A DNA stretch of 64,000 nucleotides from Methylobacterium sp. 2A (GCF_009806555.1 NZ_VUOK01000062.1:1-64000); one strand, 5' to 3'. Positions 43,325-55,259 are shown, counted from the first letter of the stretch. Notes: generated from the sequence alone by a model not told the origin. Made by a program: numbers and translations.

Positions 43325-44593
43325 ATGGCAGCGACGGCCGCACTGCGCGCGGACGACCCGCGCGATCCGAGGGTACCGGCTTTCCCGCCGCCGCCCGTCT
43401 CGGCCCGCCCGATCGACCGGGCCGCCTGGATCGCCGCCTACCGGCAGGTCCGGGGCGAGACCGAGCGCCGGGCTGCGCCGCTCTCCGCAGAGGACCAGCA
43501 GGTCCAGTCCATGGCGGATGCCAGCCCGACCAAGTGGCACCGGGCGCACGTGACGTGGTTCTTCGAGCAGTTCCTTCTCAGCGAACACCTGCCGGGCTAC
43601 GCGATCTACGATCAGCGCCTGCACTACCTGTTCAACTCGTACTACGTGGCGGCCGGGCCGCGGCAGCCGCGCATCCAGCGGGGCATGATCACCCGCCCGA
43701 CCCTCGCGGAGGTCACGGCCTACCGGGCCCATGTCGACCGGGCGGTGGAGGCGCTGCTCAGTCAGGCTTCGGACCGCGCCCTGGAGGCGGTGCTGCCGAT
43801 CCTCGAGATCGGGCTCTATCACGAGCAGCAGCATCAGGAGCTTCTGCTCACCGATATCCTGCACGCCTTCGCGCAGAATCCGCTGAACCCGGCCTACGAC
43901 CCGGACTGGCGTTTCCCCAAGGCCGCGGCCCAGCCGGGCCAGACCCGGCTCGACCGGGGCATCGCCTGGATCGGGCACGAGGGACCGGGCTTCTCCTTCG
44001 ACAATGAATCGCCCCGCCACGAGACGCTGATCCAGCCCGGCCGGATCGACCGGGCGCTGGTGACCAACCGCCAGTGGCTCGCCTTCATGGAGGATGGCGG
44101 CTACGCCAAGCCCGAGCTGTGGTTGTCGGACGGCTGGTATGCCGGTCCGGCCGAGGGCTGGGAGGCCCCGGGCTACTGGCGCCGGACCGGCGACGGCTGG
44201 GCCACCATGACGCTCGGCGGCGAGCGCCGGGTGGAGCTCGACGCGCCCGTCACCCATGTCAGCTACTACGAGGCCGACGCCTATGCCCGCTGGGCCGGCC
44301 GCTTCCTGCCGACCGAGTTCGAGTGGGAGGTCGCGGCCCGCGACGGCGGCCTGCCGGACGCCTTCGGCCTCGTCTGGCAATGGACCCGCAGCGCCTACGT
44401 CGCCTATCCGGGCTACCGGCCGTTGCCGGGCGCCCTGGGCGAGTACAACGGCAAGTTCATGAACAACCAGTTCGTGCTGCGCGGCTCCTCGGTGGCTACG
44501 CCCGACGGCCATGCCCGGCTGCCGTACCGCAACTTCTTCTATCCGCACCAGCGCTGGCAGTTCACGGGCCTGCGCCTCGCCGACGCCGCCTGA
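43325..44593 (+). CDS. egtB: Ergothioneine biosynthesis protein EgtB
   Basis: This 422-residue iron-dependent sulfoxide synthase joins hercynine to a thiol donor. The N-terminal DinB-like domain carries the three-His iron site (His72 in KWHRAHVTW; His166 and His170 in HEQQHQELLLTD). The C-terminal half is a formylglycine-generating-enzyme-like fold (VTHVSYYEADAYARWAGRFLPTEFEWEVAA, FFYPHQRWQFTGLRLA). egtD follows within 18 bases; egtC, egtA and egtE are not here. The thiol donor, gamma-glutamylcysteine or cysteine, cannot be told. Confidence 0.93.
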   Translation: MAATAALRADDPRDPRVPAFPPPPVSARPIDRAAWIAAYRQVRGETERRAAPLSAEDQQVQSMADASPTKWHRAHVTWFFEQFLLSEHLPGYAIYDQRLHYLFNSYYVAAGPRQPRIQRGMITRPTLAEVTAYRAHVDRAVEALLSQASDRALEAVLPILEIGLYHEQQHQELLLTDILHAFAQNPLNPAYDPDWRFPKAAAQPGQTRLDRGIAWIGHEGPGFSFDNESPRHETLIQPGRIDRALVTNRQWLAFMEDGGYAKPELWLSDGWYAGPAEGWEAPGYWRRTGDGWATMTLGGERRVELDAPVTHVSYYEADAYARWAGRFLPTEFEWEVAARDGGLPDAFGLVWQWTRSAYVAYPGYRPLPGALGEYNGKFMNNQFVLRGSSVATPDGHARLPYRNFFYPHQRWQFTGLRLADAA

Positions 44594-44611
44594 CGCGCCC
44601 CGGAGCGACCC

Positions 44612-45571
44612 TTGACCATCAACCCGACCTTTTCCGACGCGCAGCCGGTCGCCCCGGACTTCCTGGACGACGTGCGCGCGGGTCTCTCCCGCCCGCAGAA
44701 GGCGCTCTCGCCAAAATACTTCTACGACGCTGCCGGCTCGGACCTGTTCGAGAAGATCACCCGGCTGCCGGAATATTACCCCACCCGCACCGAGATCGGG
44801 ATCCTGGACGGGCGGGGACCGGAGATCGCCGCGCTGCTGCCGGCCGGCGCCGCCCTGGTCGAGTTCGGCAGCGGCTCGACCGTGAAGCTGCGCCGGCTGC
44901 TGCGGCACCTCGACAAGCTCGCGGCCTACGTGCCGGTGGACGTCTCCGGCGAGTTCCTGTGCGCGCAGGCCGAGACCCTGAGCGCCGATTTCCCGCATCT
45001 GCGCGTCGAACCGGTGGTGGCCGACTTCACCCGGGATTTCGACCTGCCCGAGAACCTCGCGGGCCTGCCCCGGGCCGGCTTCTTCCCGGGCTCGACCATC
45101 GGCAATTTCGAGCCCGAGGAGGCGGAGGCGCTGCTCGCCCGGTTCGGCCGGATCCTGGGCTCGGGCGCTCACATGATCGTGGGCGTCGACCTCGTGAAGG
45201 ACGCCGCCACCCTGGAGACCGCCTACGACGATGCGGAGGGCGTCACGGCGGCGTTCAACCTCAACCTGCTGACCCGGATCAACCGCGAACTCGCGGGCCG
45301 CTTCGACCTCGACGCCTTCGCCCACCGGGCGGTGTTCAACCGCCAAGCCTCGCGGATCGAGATGCATCTCGTCGCCCGCGACGCGCAGGACGTGGCGGTG
45401 GGCTCCGACACGTTCGCGTTCGCGGCGGGCGAGACGATCCACACGGAGAGCAGCTACAAGTACACGGTGGAGACCTTCCGGGCTTTGGCCGAGCGGGCCG
45501 GCTGGCGGTGGATCCAGGTCTGGACGGACGCGGACGGCCTGTTCTCGGTCCACGCCCTGCGGCTGGATTGA
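44612..45571 (+). CDS. egtD: L-histidine N(alpha)-methyltransferase EgtD
   Basis: This 319-residue enzyme trimethylates histidine to hercynine, the first step of ergothioneine synthesis. It shows LSPKYFYDAAGSDLFEKITRLPEYYPTRTE, the SAM loop VEFGSGSTVKLRRLL, GSTIGNFEPEEAEALL and a C-terminal FAAGETIHTESSYKYT. It starts at TTG 44612 with CGGAG upstream. It is cotranscribed with egtB, in reverse of the biochemical order. Confidence 0.94.
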   Translation: MTINPTFSDAQPVAPDFLDDVRAGLSRPQKALSPKYFYDAAGSDLFEKITRLPEYYPTRTEIGILDGRGPEIAALLPAGAALVEFGSGSTVKLRRLLRHLDKLAAYVPVDVSGEFLCAQAETLSADFPHLRVEPVVADFTRDFDLPENLAGLPRAGFFPGSTIGNFEPEEAEALLARFGRILGSGAHMIVGVDLVKDAATLETAYDDAEGVTAAFNLNLLTRINRELAGRFDLDAFAHRAVFNRQASRIEMHLVARDAQDVAVGSDTFAFAAGETIHTESSYKYTVETFRALAERAGWRWIQVWTDADGLFSVHALRLD

Positions 45572-45591
45572 GGATCGGGGCGGCCCGGACG

Positions 45592-46632
45592 ATGGGGGTC
45601 CGGCCGCCCTGGTTCATCCTCGTCGCCCCCGCGCTCGGTGCGCTCGCGGGCCTGCTCTACGGGGCAATCTTCGACGTCGGCCCCCTGACCGGCGCGGCGA
45701 TCCGCGGCGCGATCATCGGCACGCCGATCATGCTGTACGAGCGCCGGCTCCTGGTCCCCGCCCTGCGGGAGCGGATCCGGAGCCTCGCCACGCCCCTGTT
45801 CCTAGTCGCGACGGTCGCACTCTACATCGGCCTGATCGTGGCCGGGAACGCGCTTGCCAGCACGGTGCTCAACCGCCTGTTCCGCTTCATGTACAGCGAT
45901 CGGAACGCCATGCTGATGACCGATACCGGCCTGCTCTACGCGCTCGCCATCTCAGGCATCGTGGTGTTCGTGTTCCGCGTCCGCGACCTGATCGGTCCCG
46001 GCGTGTTCGCGAACCTGCTGATCGGACGCTACCACCGGCCGATCCGCGAGGAGCGGATCTTCCTGTTCCTCGACGTGACCGGCTCGACGCGTTTCGCCGA
46101 CCGGCACGGCGACCGGGCGGCGCAGGCCTATCTCGGGCAGGTGTTCAACGCCCTGGCGCTGCCGGTCTCCCGGGCGCGGGGCTCCATCGACGACTATATC
46201 GGTGATCTGGCGCTGGTGACCTGGACGATGGAACGCGGCATCCGCGATGCCGCCTGCCTGGCCTGCGTGTTCGACTTCCAAGCGCGCCTCGCCGCCGAGG
46301 CCGAAGCCTGGCGGAGCCGCTTCGGGCAGGTGCCGGAATTCCGGGCGGCGCTGCATTGCGGCCCGGTGGTCACCGCCGAGATCGGGCTGGAGCGGCACAA
46401 GATCGCGTATTTCGGCGATACGGTGAACACGACCGCGCGGCTGGAGGCGCTCTCCAAGACGCTGGGCGTCCCCGTGCTGGTCTCGACCGATCTGCTCGAC
46501 CGGATCGGGACGCTGCCCGCCGATCTCGTGGCGGAGGATCTCGGCGCCCACACCCTGCGCGGGCGGGAGGCGCCGCTCGCCGTCGCGGCGATCCGGCGGC
46601 GGAAGCGGGCGGAACCAGACCGTTTCAAATGA
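45592..46632 (+). CDS. Membrane-bound class III adenylate/guanylate cyclase-like protein
   Basis: This 346-residue protein has four membrane helices in the first 140 residues and a class III cyclase domain after about 155. Both metal-binding Asp residues are visible (FLFLDVTGST and YIGDLALVTW), as are the transition-state Asn and Arg (GDTVNTTARLEAL). The Lys that normally contacts adenine four residues before the second metal Asp is Asp instead (IDDYIGD), which leaves nucleotide choice or activity in doubt. It begins 20 bases after egtD and may share its transcript. Confidence 0.82.
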   Translation: MGVRPPWFILVAPALGALAGLLYGAIFDVGPLTGAAIRGAIIGTPIMLYERRLLVPALRERIRSLATPLFLVATVALYIGLIVAGNALASTVLNRLFRFMYSDRNAMLMTDTGLLYALAISGIVVFVFRVRDLIGPGVFANLLIGRYHRPIREERIFLFLDVTGSTRFADRHGDRAAQAYLGQVFNALALPVSRARGSIDDYIGDLALVTWTMERGIRDAACLACVFDFQARLAAEAEAWRSRFGQVPEFRAALHCGPVVTAEIGLERHKIAYFGDTVNTTARLEALSKTLGVPVLVSTDLLDRIGTLPADLVAEDLGAHTLRGREAPLAVAAIRRRKRAEPDRFK

Positions 46633-46918
46633 TCTGCGCGGATCGGATGCTTTCGCATCGCGCTCGTTGTGCGCCGGCCTTCCCGGACGCCTGGAACGCG
46701 GTGGAAGGTGATCCGGGATCCGGCAGACGACGTCGCGAAGCGCCGATCTGGATCAACCTGTGCCGCTGGCGCGGCATTTCGTGTGCTGGGTCCCGGATCA
46801 GGTTCCGCTGACGCTCCACCTGACCGGGAAAGGGCGCGCTCAGCCGAGTTCCTGGAAGGGACCGGAGAGGGGTCATGCCCCTATCCCCGGTATCCCCGCT
46901 CTCGGCGACGCGAAGCCG

Positions 46919-47134
46919 TCAGTTCAGGTAGGTGCGGATCCAGTTCGGGGAGAGGATCTCGCCCTCCTCGGTGATGATCCAGGGCTGCTTGGCCGGGTCG
47001 CTGAGCGCACCGGCAGCGGCGTTGATCGCCTCGCGCAGGGTGTTGAACCGCTCGGGCTGCGCCAGCGGGGCGCTGGCCGGGGCCGTGCGCCAGATCGTCA
47101 GATCGGCGGGCCGTTCCAGAGCTTCGGTTTCCAT
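46919..47134 (-). CDS. Conserved small protein of unknown function
   Basis: A 71-residue soluble protein with RFNTLREAINAAAGAL and a conserved-looking end, PWIITEEGEILSPNWIRTYL. GGAAGGA lies about 11 bases upstream of the ATG. The pattern is like small Hyphomicrobiales proteins found in several copies per genome. No function is offered. Confidence 0.65.
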   Translation of the reverse strand: METEALERPADLTIWRTAPASAPLAQPERFNTLREAINAAAGALSDPAKQPWIITEEGEILSPNWIRTYLN

Positions 47135-47548
47135 GGGTACTCGTCCTTCCGAACCGTGTGCGACCGTTCAGATACCCGCCGCCAGCCTGAGCGAGGTCGG
47201 CGCGGGGATCGAGGGTCTGAGCGTCAAAGCAAGCATCTCTGCGGCGGCTTTGCGATCAATTCGGGCGGTTTCCGAAACCAGCGCTTCTCGCGAAAGCACG
47301 ATGGACGCAGTGGTCGCGTTCTACCAATCCGTATTGAGCGCGTACGGGCTGCCGAGAACTTACGAGAATTGTGGCCCTCGAATGATGACCATTCCGTTAG
47401 CCAGTTCGTTCCGCCCGCCGGCGTGCGCCAGAACACACCCGAGACCCACCGGCGGCGGTACGCACCTGTGTTGACGCTTCGATCCTGAACGCGCACTTAA
47501 GGCCCGCGCCCGCCGACCTTATCCCTCGGCCCTCTCTCGGAGACATCC
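47135..47548. other. Gene-free stretch before the HtrA-like gene
   Basis: These 414 bases contain the promoter regions of the divergent small gene and the protease gene. Short frames on either strand have no ribosome site or family resemblance. No repeat or RNA gene is seen. Confidence 0.4.
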
Positions 47549-48682
47549 GTGCCGGATCGTACCGTGCGCCTCGTGCTCGCCGCGGTCCTGGTCCTGCTGG
47601 CGCTCTACGTGGCCCAACCCTACCTGCAGCCGCTGCTCTATTCTGCGGACACGCCCCGGGCCGTGACCGCCCGCGGCGATCTCGCGCAGTCCGAGCAGGC
47701 CACGATCCGGCTGTTCGAGCAGGCGAGCCCGTCCGTGGTTCACGTCTTCGCGCAGGGCGCCGCGCAGAATCGCGACCTCCTCGACCTCGACGACGAGGGC
47801 GGCGAGCAGGGCGGCGGCACGCAGACCGGCACCGGCTTCGTCTGGGACGGGGCCGGCCACATCGTCACCAACACCCACGTGGTGCAGAACGCCGCGCAGA
47901 GCGGCGGCTCCGTCTCGGTCCGGCTGAGCGACGGGACCGTGGTGCCCGCGACCCTGGTCGGGCTCGCGCCGTCCTACGACCTCGCGGTCCTGCGGCTCGG
48001 CCGGGTGACGCACATGCCGCCGCCGCTGGCGATCGGCACCTCGGCGGACCTCAAGGTCGGGCAATCGACCTTCGCGATCGGCAACCCGTTCGGCCTCGAC
48101 CATACCCTGACCACCGGCGTCATCAGCGCAGTCCGGCGGCGGATGCCGACCAGCGAGGGGCGGGAGGTGGCGGGCGTCATCCAGACCGACGCGGCGATCA
48201 ACCCCGGCAATTCCGGCGGGCCGCTGCTCGATTCCGCCGGCCGGCTGATCGGCGTCAACACCGCGATCGTGTCGCCCTCCGGGGCGAGCGCCGGCATCGG
48301 CTTCGCGATCCCCGTCGACGTGGTGAACCGGATCGTGCCGGAACTGATCAAGGTCGGCCGGGTGCGCAACCCCGGCATCGGCATCATCGCCGCCCAGGAG
48401 GCCGCCACGGCGCGGCTCGGCATCGACGGGGTGGTGATCGTGCGGGTCCTGCCCGGCTCGCCCGCCGCGAAGGCCGGGCTGCGCGGCGTCGATCCGCAGA
48501 CCGGCGATCTCGGAGACGTGATCGTGGAGGCCAATGGCAATCCGGTTCACCGCCTTGCAGACCTCACCGCCGCGATCGAGGAGGCGGGACTCGGCGCGGC
48601 CGTGGCCCTCAAGGTCGAGCGCGACGGAAGGGTGCGACAGGTCCGGATCACCACCGCGGATGTCGCGGAGAACCGCCAATGA
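47549..48682 (+). CDS. HtrA/DegS-like membrane-anchored serine protease with PDZ domain
   Basis: This 377-residue protein starts at a GTG. An N-terminal hydrophobic segment (LVLAAVLVLLALYVAQPYLQPLL) may anchor it. The trypsin-like domain has His in VTNTHVV, Asp in PSYDLAVLRLG and Ser in INPGNSGGPLL; one PDZ domain follows (about 285-375: RVLPGSPAAKAGLRG). This single-PDZ layout is that of DegS-type or small Deg proteases in the periplasm. It heads a run with a small secreted protein and a DnaJ-domain protein, suggesting an envelope quality-control unit, though the link is inferred. Confidence 0.9.
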   Translation: MPDRTVRLVLAAVLVLLALYVAQPYLQPLLYSADTPRAVTARGDLAQSEQATIRLFEQASPSVVHVFAQGAAQNRDLLDLDDEGGEQGGGTQTGTGFVWDGAGHIVTNTHVVQNAAQSGGSVSVRLSDGTVVPATLVGLAPSYDLAVLRLGRVTHMPPPLAIGTSADLKVGQSTFAIGNPFGLDHTLTTGVISAVRRRMPTSEGREVAGVIQTDAAINPGNSGGPLLDSAGRLIGVNTAIVSPSGASAGIGFAIPVDVVNRIVPELIKVGRVRNPGIGIIAAQEAATARLGIDGVVIVRVLPGSPAAKAGLRGVDPQTGDLGDVIVEANGNPVHRLADLTAAIEEAGLGAAVALKVERDGRVRQVRITTADVAENRQ

Positions 48683-48930
48683 GCATGCCTGTCCGCCTCG
48701 CGCTCCTTCTCGTGCTGACCGCCGGAGCCGCCCACGCCGCCGGGCAGCCCGCGCGCGCCCGCCTCTGCCCGGAGAACCTGCCCGAGGGCGTCCGATTGCC
48801 GCCGCAGCCCGGCTGCACGGATACCGCCCGCACGCCACCGACGCGCCGGCAGGGGGTCTACGACCTCGGCGACGGCACGACGCTTCAGATCGGCGGCCGC
48901 GCCTCCGCCGAATATGGCGTGCGGCGCTGA
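48679..48930 (+). CDS. Small secreted protein of unknown function
   Basis: An 83-residue protein with a signal peptide (MPVRLALLLVLTAGAAHA), two Cys residues (ARLCPENLP and QPGCTDTA) and a C-terminal YDLGDGTTLQIGGRASAEYGV. Its ATG overlaps the protease stop by four bases with GGAG upstream, so it is probably cotranslated with the protease. The YDLGDGTTLQIGGR block looks like a beta-strand domain. No family is recognised. Confidence 0.7.
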   Translation: MSMPVRLALLLVLTAGAAHAAGQPARARLCPENLPEGVRLPPQPGCTDTARTPPTRRQGVYDLGDGTTLQIGGRASAEYGVRR

Positions 48931-48932
48931 GC

Positions 48933-49766
48933 ATGGCGCTGTTTGCCGGCCTGCTCGCGTGCCTGACGCTCTGGTGGCTGTCGAAGAACGGCAACGGCCT
49001 GGGGCGGCGCCTGAAACGCGCCCTCGGCCAGGGCGTCGGCGCCGTGACCGGCGGAACCCAGACGCGCACGCTCGGCGCGGTGTCGCTGCTGGCCGGCGGC
49101 TTCCTGCTGCTGCACGGCAACCTCGTCCTGGCGGCGCTGCTCGGCCTGAGCGGCGTCTGGATGATCGAGGGGCAGGACTCGATGACGGCCCGGCTGCGCC
49201 GCATGATCCGGCCGGCGACCGCCGGCCGGCCAAGGGATTCGCAAAAGTCCCGGGATCCCCGGGATTCCCACGCTCCACAGGCTCCCCCGGCTCCCCAGGA
49301 TCCCTACCAGTCCCAGGACCGCCGCTTCCGCACGACGCTGATCGAAGCGCATCTGCGCCCGGATGGCAGCCTGCGCACCGGCCGCGTGACCGCGGGACCC
49401 CTGGCCGGGGCATGGATCGACGCCATGCCGAACGAGGCCGTGGTCGGTCTGCTGCGGCTCTGCCGCGTGCGCGATCCGATGGGCTTCGCCCTGCTAGAGC
49501 CGTATCTCGACCGCCGGGCGCCCGGATGGCGTGTAGACGCTGAGCGAGACCGTGACCCGGGGCCGCGCCGCGCGCCGAACCCAGGGGCGATGACGCAGGA
49601 GGAGGCGTACCAGATCCTGGGGCTTCAGCGCGGGGCGACCGCTGAGCAGATCCGGACGGCCCACCGGTCGCTGATGAAGCGCGCCCACCCCGACCAGGGG
49701 GGCAGCGCCGAGGGTGCGGCGCGCGTCAACGCCGCCCGGGACAGGCTTCTGAACCGACATCGCTGA
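48933..49766 (+). CDS. Membrane-anchored DnaJ-domain protein
   Basis: This 277-residue protein has two N-terminal hydrophobic segments (MALFAGLLACLTLWWL, and LGAVSLLAGGFLLLHGNLVLAALLGL), a Pro/Ser/Gln-rich linker, a middle region (TTLIEAHLRPDGSLRTGRVTAGPL to DAMPNEAVVGLLRLCRV) and a C-terminal J domain (about 215-277) with the HPD motif (KRAHPDQGGSAEGAARVNAARD). The layout matches DjlA/TIM14-like proteins of Alphaproteobacteria. It presents DnaK at the membrane. It follows the small secreted gene by two bases. Confidence 0.85.
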   Translation: MALFAGLLACLTLWWLSKNGNGLGRRLKRALGQGVGAVTGGTQTRTLGAVSLLAGGFLLLHGNLVLAALLGLSGVWMIEGQDSMTARLRRMIRPATAGRPRDSQKSRDPRDSHAPQAPPAPQDPYQSQDRRFRTTLIEAHLRPDGSLRTGRVTAGPLAGAWIDAMPNEAVVGLLRLCRVRDPMGFALLEPYLDRRAPGWRVDAERDRDPGPRRAPNPGAMTQEEAYQILGLQRGATAEQIRTAHRSLMKRAHPDQGGSAEGAARVNAARDRLLNRHR

Positions 49767-49849
49767 TACTCCACGCGCGTTGTCAGGGGATGAAGGATGT
49801 CTCGGCCGCGACGGAACACAGCCGCGGCGCGAAGGTCTGATCCGGTGGT

Positions 49850-51340
49850 TCAGCTCCGGGTGGCGAAGCAGCTGAAGCCGCTGCGCTTGAGGGCCGTGCA
49901 GGCCTCCTGGGCGGAATCCTGCTCGGCGAAGCCCGAGAACCGGGCGCGGAACAGGGTGGTGCCGCCGTGCTCGACCTTCACGGTGTAGGGGGCGGCCTTC
50001 GACAGGCTGCCGCCGACCTTGGCGCGGGCCTCGGAGAGCATCGAGCGGGCCTTGGTCTCGTCGTCCATGGCGCCGAGCTGGATCACCCAGGCGGTCGGCA
50101 CGACCCGGGCGCCGGAGACCGCCTTCGGCGGCTCGTCGCGCTCGACCGAGGCGACGCGGGCGGTCGACTTCGTGGCCCCGGGGAAGGGCGCCTGGGCGCT
50201 GCTCGTGCCGGCATAGGCCTGGGCGGCCTTCGGGATGCCTTGCGGTCCGACCTTCCAAGTCTCCTGCGGGTACTTGCCGCCGGGCGTCGTCGTGGTCCCC
50301 TTGGGCGAGAGGTCGAGGGGCTCGCCGGTGGTGCCGGTGGTCTCGACATCCTCTTCGTCCGCCGAGGCGACCTGCGTGCGGGTCCGCGACACCGCGTCGG
50401 CGACGACCGCGGGCCGTGCGCGCTCGGCGACCTCGGTAACCGGCGGCGCGATCCGGGCGCCGGCATAGGCCCGCGGCAGGCTGGAGCGGACGAGGTCGAC
50501 CATGATCCGGTCGCGGCTCGCGCCCGACTTGCCGCCGAGCACGATCGCCACGATCTGGCGACCCTCGGACTTCGCCGCGGTCATCAGGTTGAAGCCGGAA
50601 TCCCGGGTGTAGCCGGTCTTGATCCCGTCCACGCCCTGGACGTTGCCGAGCAGGTGGTTGTGGTTGCCGATCACCCGGCCGCGGAACGCGAAGGAGCGGG
50701 TCTGGAAGTAGCGGTAATAATGGGGGAAGCGGTCCTGGATCGCCCGGGCCAGCACGGTCAGGTCGCGCGCCGTGGTGAGCTGGTCGGGATCGGGCAGGCC
50801 CGAGGCGTTGGCGTAATGCGTCCGGCTCATGCCGAGCGCATGGGCCTTGGCGGTCATCATCTGGGCGAAGCGCTCCTCGGAGCCCGCGATGTTCTCGCCG
50901 ATGGCGCAGGCCACGTCGTTGGCCGACTTGGTCACGATCGCCTTGATGGCGTCCTCGACCGAGATGGTCTGGCCGGGGCGCAGGCCGAGCTTCGAGGGCG
51001 CCTGGGCGGCGGCATGGGCCGAGATGGTCAGCTCGGAATCGAGGGCGAACTTGCCGCGCTCCATCTGCTCGAACAGCAGGTAGAGGGTCATCACCTTGGT
51101 GATCGAGGCGGGGTGGCGGAGCGCATCCTCGTTGACCGCGTGGAGGGTCTTGCCGCTCTTCACGTCGACCACCATGGCGGCGTAGGGCGGGTTGTACCCG
51201 CCGCCGGCCGCATGGGCGTGGTGATGGTGCCGCCCGCGCCGGGCGTCGGCCGGGGAGGCGAGGGTGGAGAGAACCGCGGCGGCCAGGATGGCGGCCGGCA
51301 GCGCGGGAATCGTCCGGGAGCGGCCTACTACGCTACGCAT
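49850..51340 (-). CDS. D-alanyl-D-alanine carboxypeptidase with SPOR domain
   Basis: This penicillin-binding protein of about 496 residues trims peptidoglycan stem peptides. From the ATG at 51340 it has a signal peptide (RTIPALPAAILAAAVLSTLASPADA), a His-rich spot (RRGRHHHHAHA) and the peptidase S11 motifs SITK, SAN and KTG. A long Pro/Thr-rich linker leads to a C-terminal SPOR domain (about 420-496) that binds denuded glycan at the division site. In-frame sequence is open to 51442, but the signal peptide favours 51340. Confidence 0.92.
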   Translation of the reverse strand: MRSVVGRSRTIPALPAAILAAAVLSTLASPADARRGRHHHHAHAAGGGYNPPYAAMVVDVKSGKTLHAVNEDALRHPASITKVMTLYLLFEQMERGKFALDSELTISAHAAAQAPSKLGLRPGQTISVEDAIKAIVTKSANDVACAIGENIAGSEERFAQMMTAKAHALGMSRTHYANASGLPDPDQLTTARDLTVLARAIQDRFPHYYRYFQTRSFAFRGRVIGNHNHLLGNVQGVDGIKTGYTRDSGFNLMTAAKSEGRQIVAIVLGGKSGASRDRIMVDLVRSSLPRAYAGARIAPPVTEVAERARPAVVADAVSRTRTQVASADEEDVETTGTTGEPLDLSPKGTTTTPGGKYPQETWKVGPQGIPKAAQAYAGTSSAQAPFPGATKSTARVASVERDEPPKAVSGARVVPTAWVIQLGAMDDETKARSMLSEARAKVGGSLSKAAPYTVKVEHGGTTLFRARFSGFAEQDSAQEACTALKRSGFSCFATRS

Positions 51341-51730
51341 CACGCCTGATTGCCTCGCGAGACCGGCACGCGCCGGTCGTGTCCTTTTGAGCGGAGCGGG
51401 ACCGGTCGCGTGGCCCCGCTGCATCATCGGAGAGTTAGGCAAGTGCAGTTACAGGCCCGTTAATGCGATCGCCGCGCGTAACGGTTTGTGGCGTTTCTGC
51501 TGGGGGTTGATGATGGCTGGGAGCGGGGCCTGCCTTTCCCTGAAGATCAGGCGCCAACGCCTCCGCGGCACTCTCTCTCCCCTCTGCGGGGGGTATGCGC
51601 GTCCCGCCAAGACCCCACCTCAACCGAACCGTGACCGCTTGACGCGTCCTGATGCGGCGCACACAGTCGGCTCCGGATCCGATACCGTCGTCCGAGCCCG
51701 ACCGGCCCGGCGGCGGCCTGGAGATCGGCC
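51341..51730. other. Gene-free stretch between the carboxypeptidase and phasin genes
   Basis: These 390 bases separate two divergent genes and should hold both promoters. No other gene, RNA or repeat was recognised. Confidence 0.35.
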
Positions 51731-52063
51731 ATGCCAACACGCGATGCCCTCCCGCCTTTCCCGTACCCGGCCGGCTTCGGCACGCCGTGGCGGCGGCTCG
51801 GGGTCGCCGGGCGAGCCGCCCAGACCCTCGGCATCGAGTGGGCCGATTCCCTCAAGCAGGGCCTCGACGACATCGCCGCCACGGCCGGGACGCTGGCCGC
51901 GTCCCGCAACCCGGCGGAGATCCTGGCCATCCAGTCCGCCTATCTCCAGCGGGCCGGGGCCCGCCTGTCGGCGCGGTCGGCGGTGACCGCCGACCTGATC
52001 ACGGCGCTCACCGCCGATCTGCTGCGGCCACCGCCGGCACCACCCGCGGCCCGGGCGCATTAG
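51731..52063 (+). CDS. Phasin-family protein
   Basis: This 110-residue helical protein shows the phasin pattern: QTLGIEWADSLKQGLDDIAATAGTLAASRNPAEILAIQSAYLQRAGARLSARSAV, with the typical NPxEIlxlQxxYlq block. Phasins coat polyhydroxyalkanoate granules or act as small chaperones. It is alone, upstream of clpS. Function is inferred from the helix pattern and that block. Confidence 0.75.
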   Translation: MPTRDALPPFPYPAGFGTPWRRLGVAGRAAQTLGIEWADSLKQGLDDIAATAGTLAASRNPAEILAIQSAYLQRAGARLSARSAVTADLITALTADLLRPPPAPPAARAH

Positions 52064-52253
52064 CGGGGCAACCGCCGTGCGCCAGACGCAAGCTCAGCGG
52101 GGCGGACAAGTGCGCGCAGGCGTCTGGCGAAGTCGGCTCACCGTCTGTAGATTAACGGCAGCGGAGCCGCGCGTTGCTCCGGGCAGGGCCAGGACAGCTT
52201 CGCCCGCCAGGATCGGCGACGCCCGCTCCAATCGAGGGATCGGTTCGACGCAC

Positions 52254-52643
52254 ATGACACAGGTCCCCCTACAGGGCACCGCAGGTTCGATGGGATTTGA
52301 GCGGCCGGCCACGGCCTCCGGCTCGCGCGCGCCGGGCGGCGACGACCGGTCCAACACCGCGATCATCACCCGCACGAAGCCCCGGACGAAACGTCCCAGC
52401 CTCTACCGGGTCCTGCTCCTGAACGACGACTACACGCCGATGGAATTCGTCGTGCTGGTGGTCGAGCGGTTCTTCAACAAGAGCCACGAGGACGCCTACC
52501 ACATCATGATGCACGTGCATCAGAACGGGGTCGGCGAGTGCGGGGTCTTCACCTACGAGGTGGCGGAGACCAAGGTGACGCAGGTCATGGACTTCGCGCG
52601 CAAACACCAACATCCTCTCCAGTGCGTTATGGAAAAGAAATAG
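52254..52643 (+). CDS. clpS: ATP-dependent Clp protease adaptor ClpS
   Basis: ClpS (129 residues) binds the ClpA N-domain and delivers N-degron substrates. The core YRVLLLNDDYTPMEFVVLVVERFFNKSHEDAYHIMMHVHQNGVGECGVFTYEVAETKV has the substrate-pocket residues (NDDYTPMEFV, MMxVH). The N-terminal tail of about 48 residues is longer than usual, and a start at Met13 (52290) is possible. clpA follows after 38 bases. Confidence 0.95.
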   Translation: MTQVPLQGTAGSMGFERPATASGSRAPGGDDRSNTAIITRTKPRTKRPSLYRVLLLNDDYTPMEFVVLVVERFFNKSHEDAYHIMMHVHQNGVGECGVFTYEVAETKVTQVMDFARKHQHPLQCVMEKK

Positions 52644-52681
52644 GCGCCGCTCGCGGTAGGCACGAAGGACAGAGGCCAGCT

Positions 52682-55168
<2,487 letters not shown>

Positions 55169-55259
55169 TGGTGCACACGCCGTCCGGCGGCCTTCCGGAG
55201 TAGGGGGCGCCGGTCTATGACCGCCGCGACGCGACAGCGCCGCGGCGAGGAGGCGCCCG

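Noticed and set aside
43064..45553. Upstream continuation of the murI frame, giving an apparent 1125-residue protein
   Set aside because: The extension is antisense to egtB and egtD, has no domain, and glutamate racemase begins naturally at 43063.
47224..47496. 90-residue minus-strand frame before the HtrA-like gene
   Set aside because: No ribosome site, signal peptide or recognised pattern; treated as non-coding.
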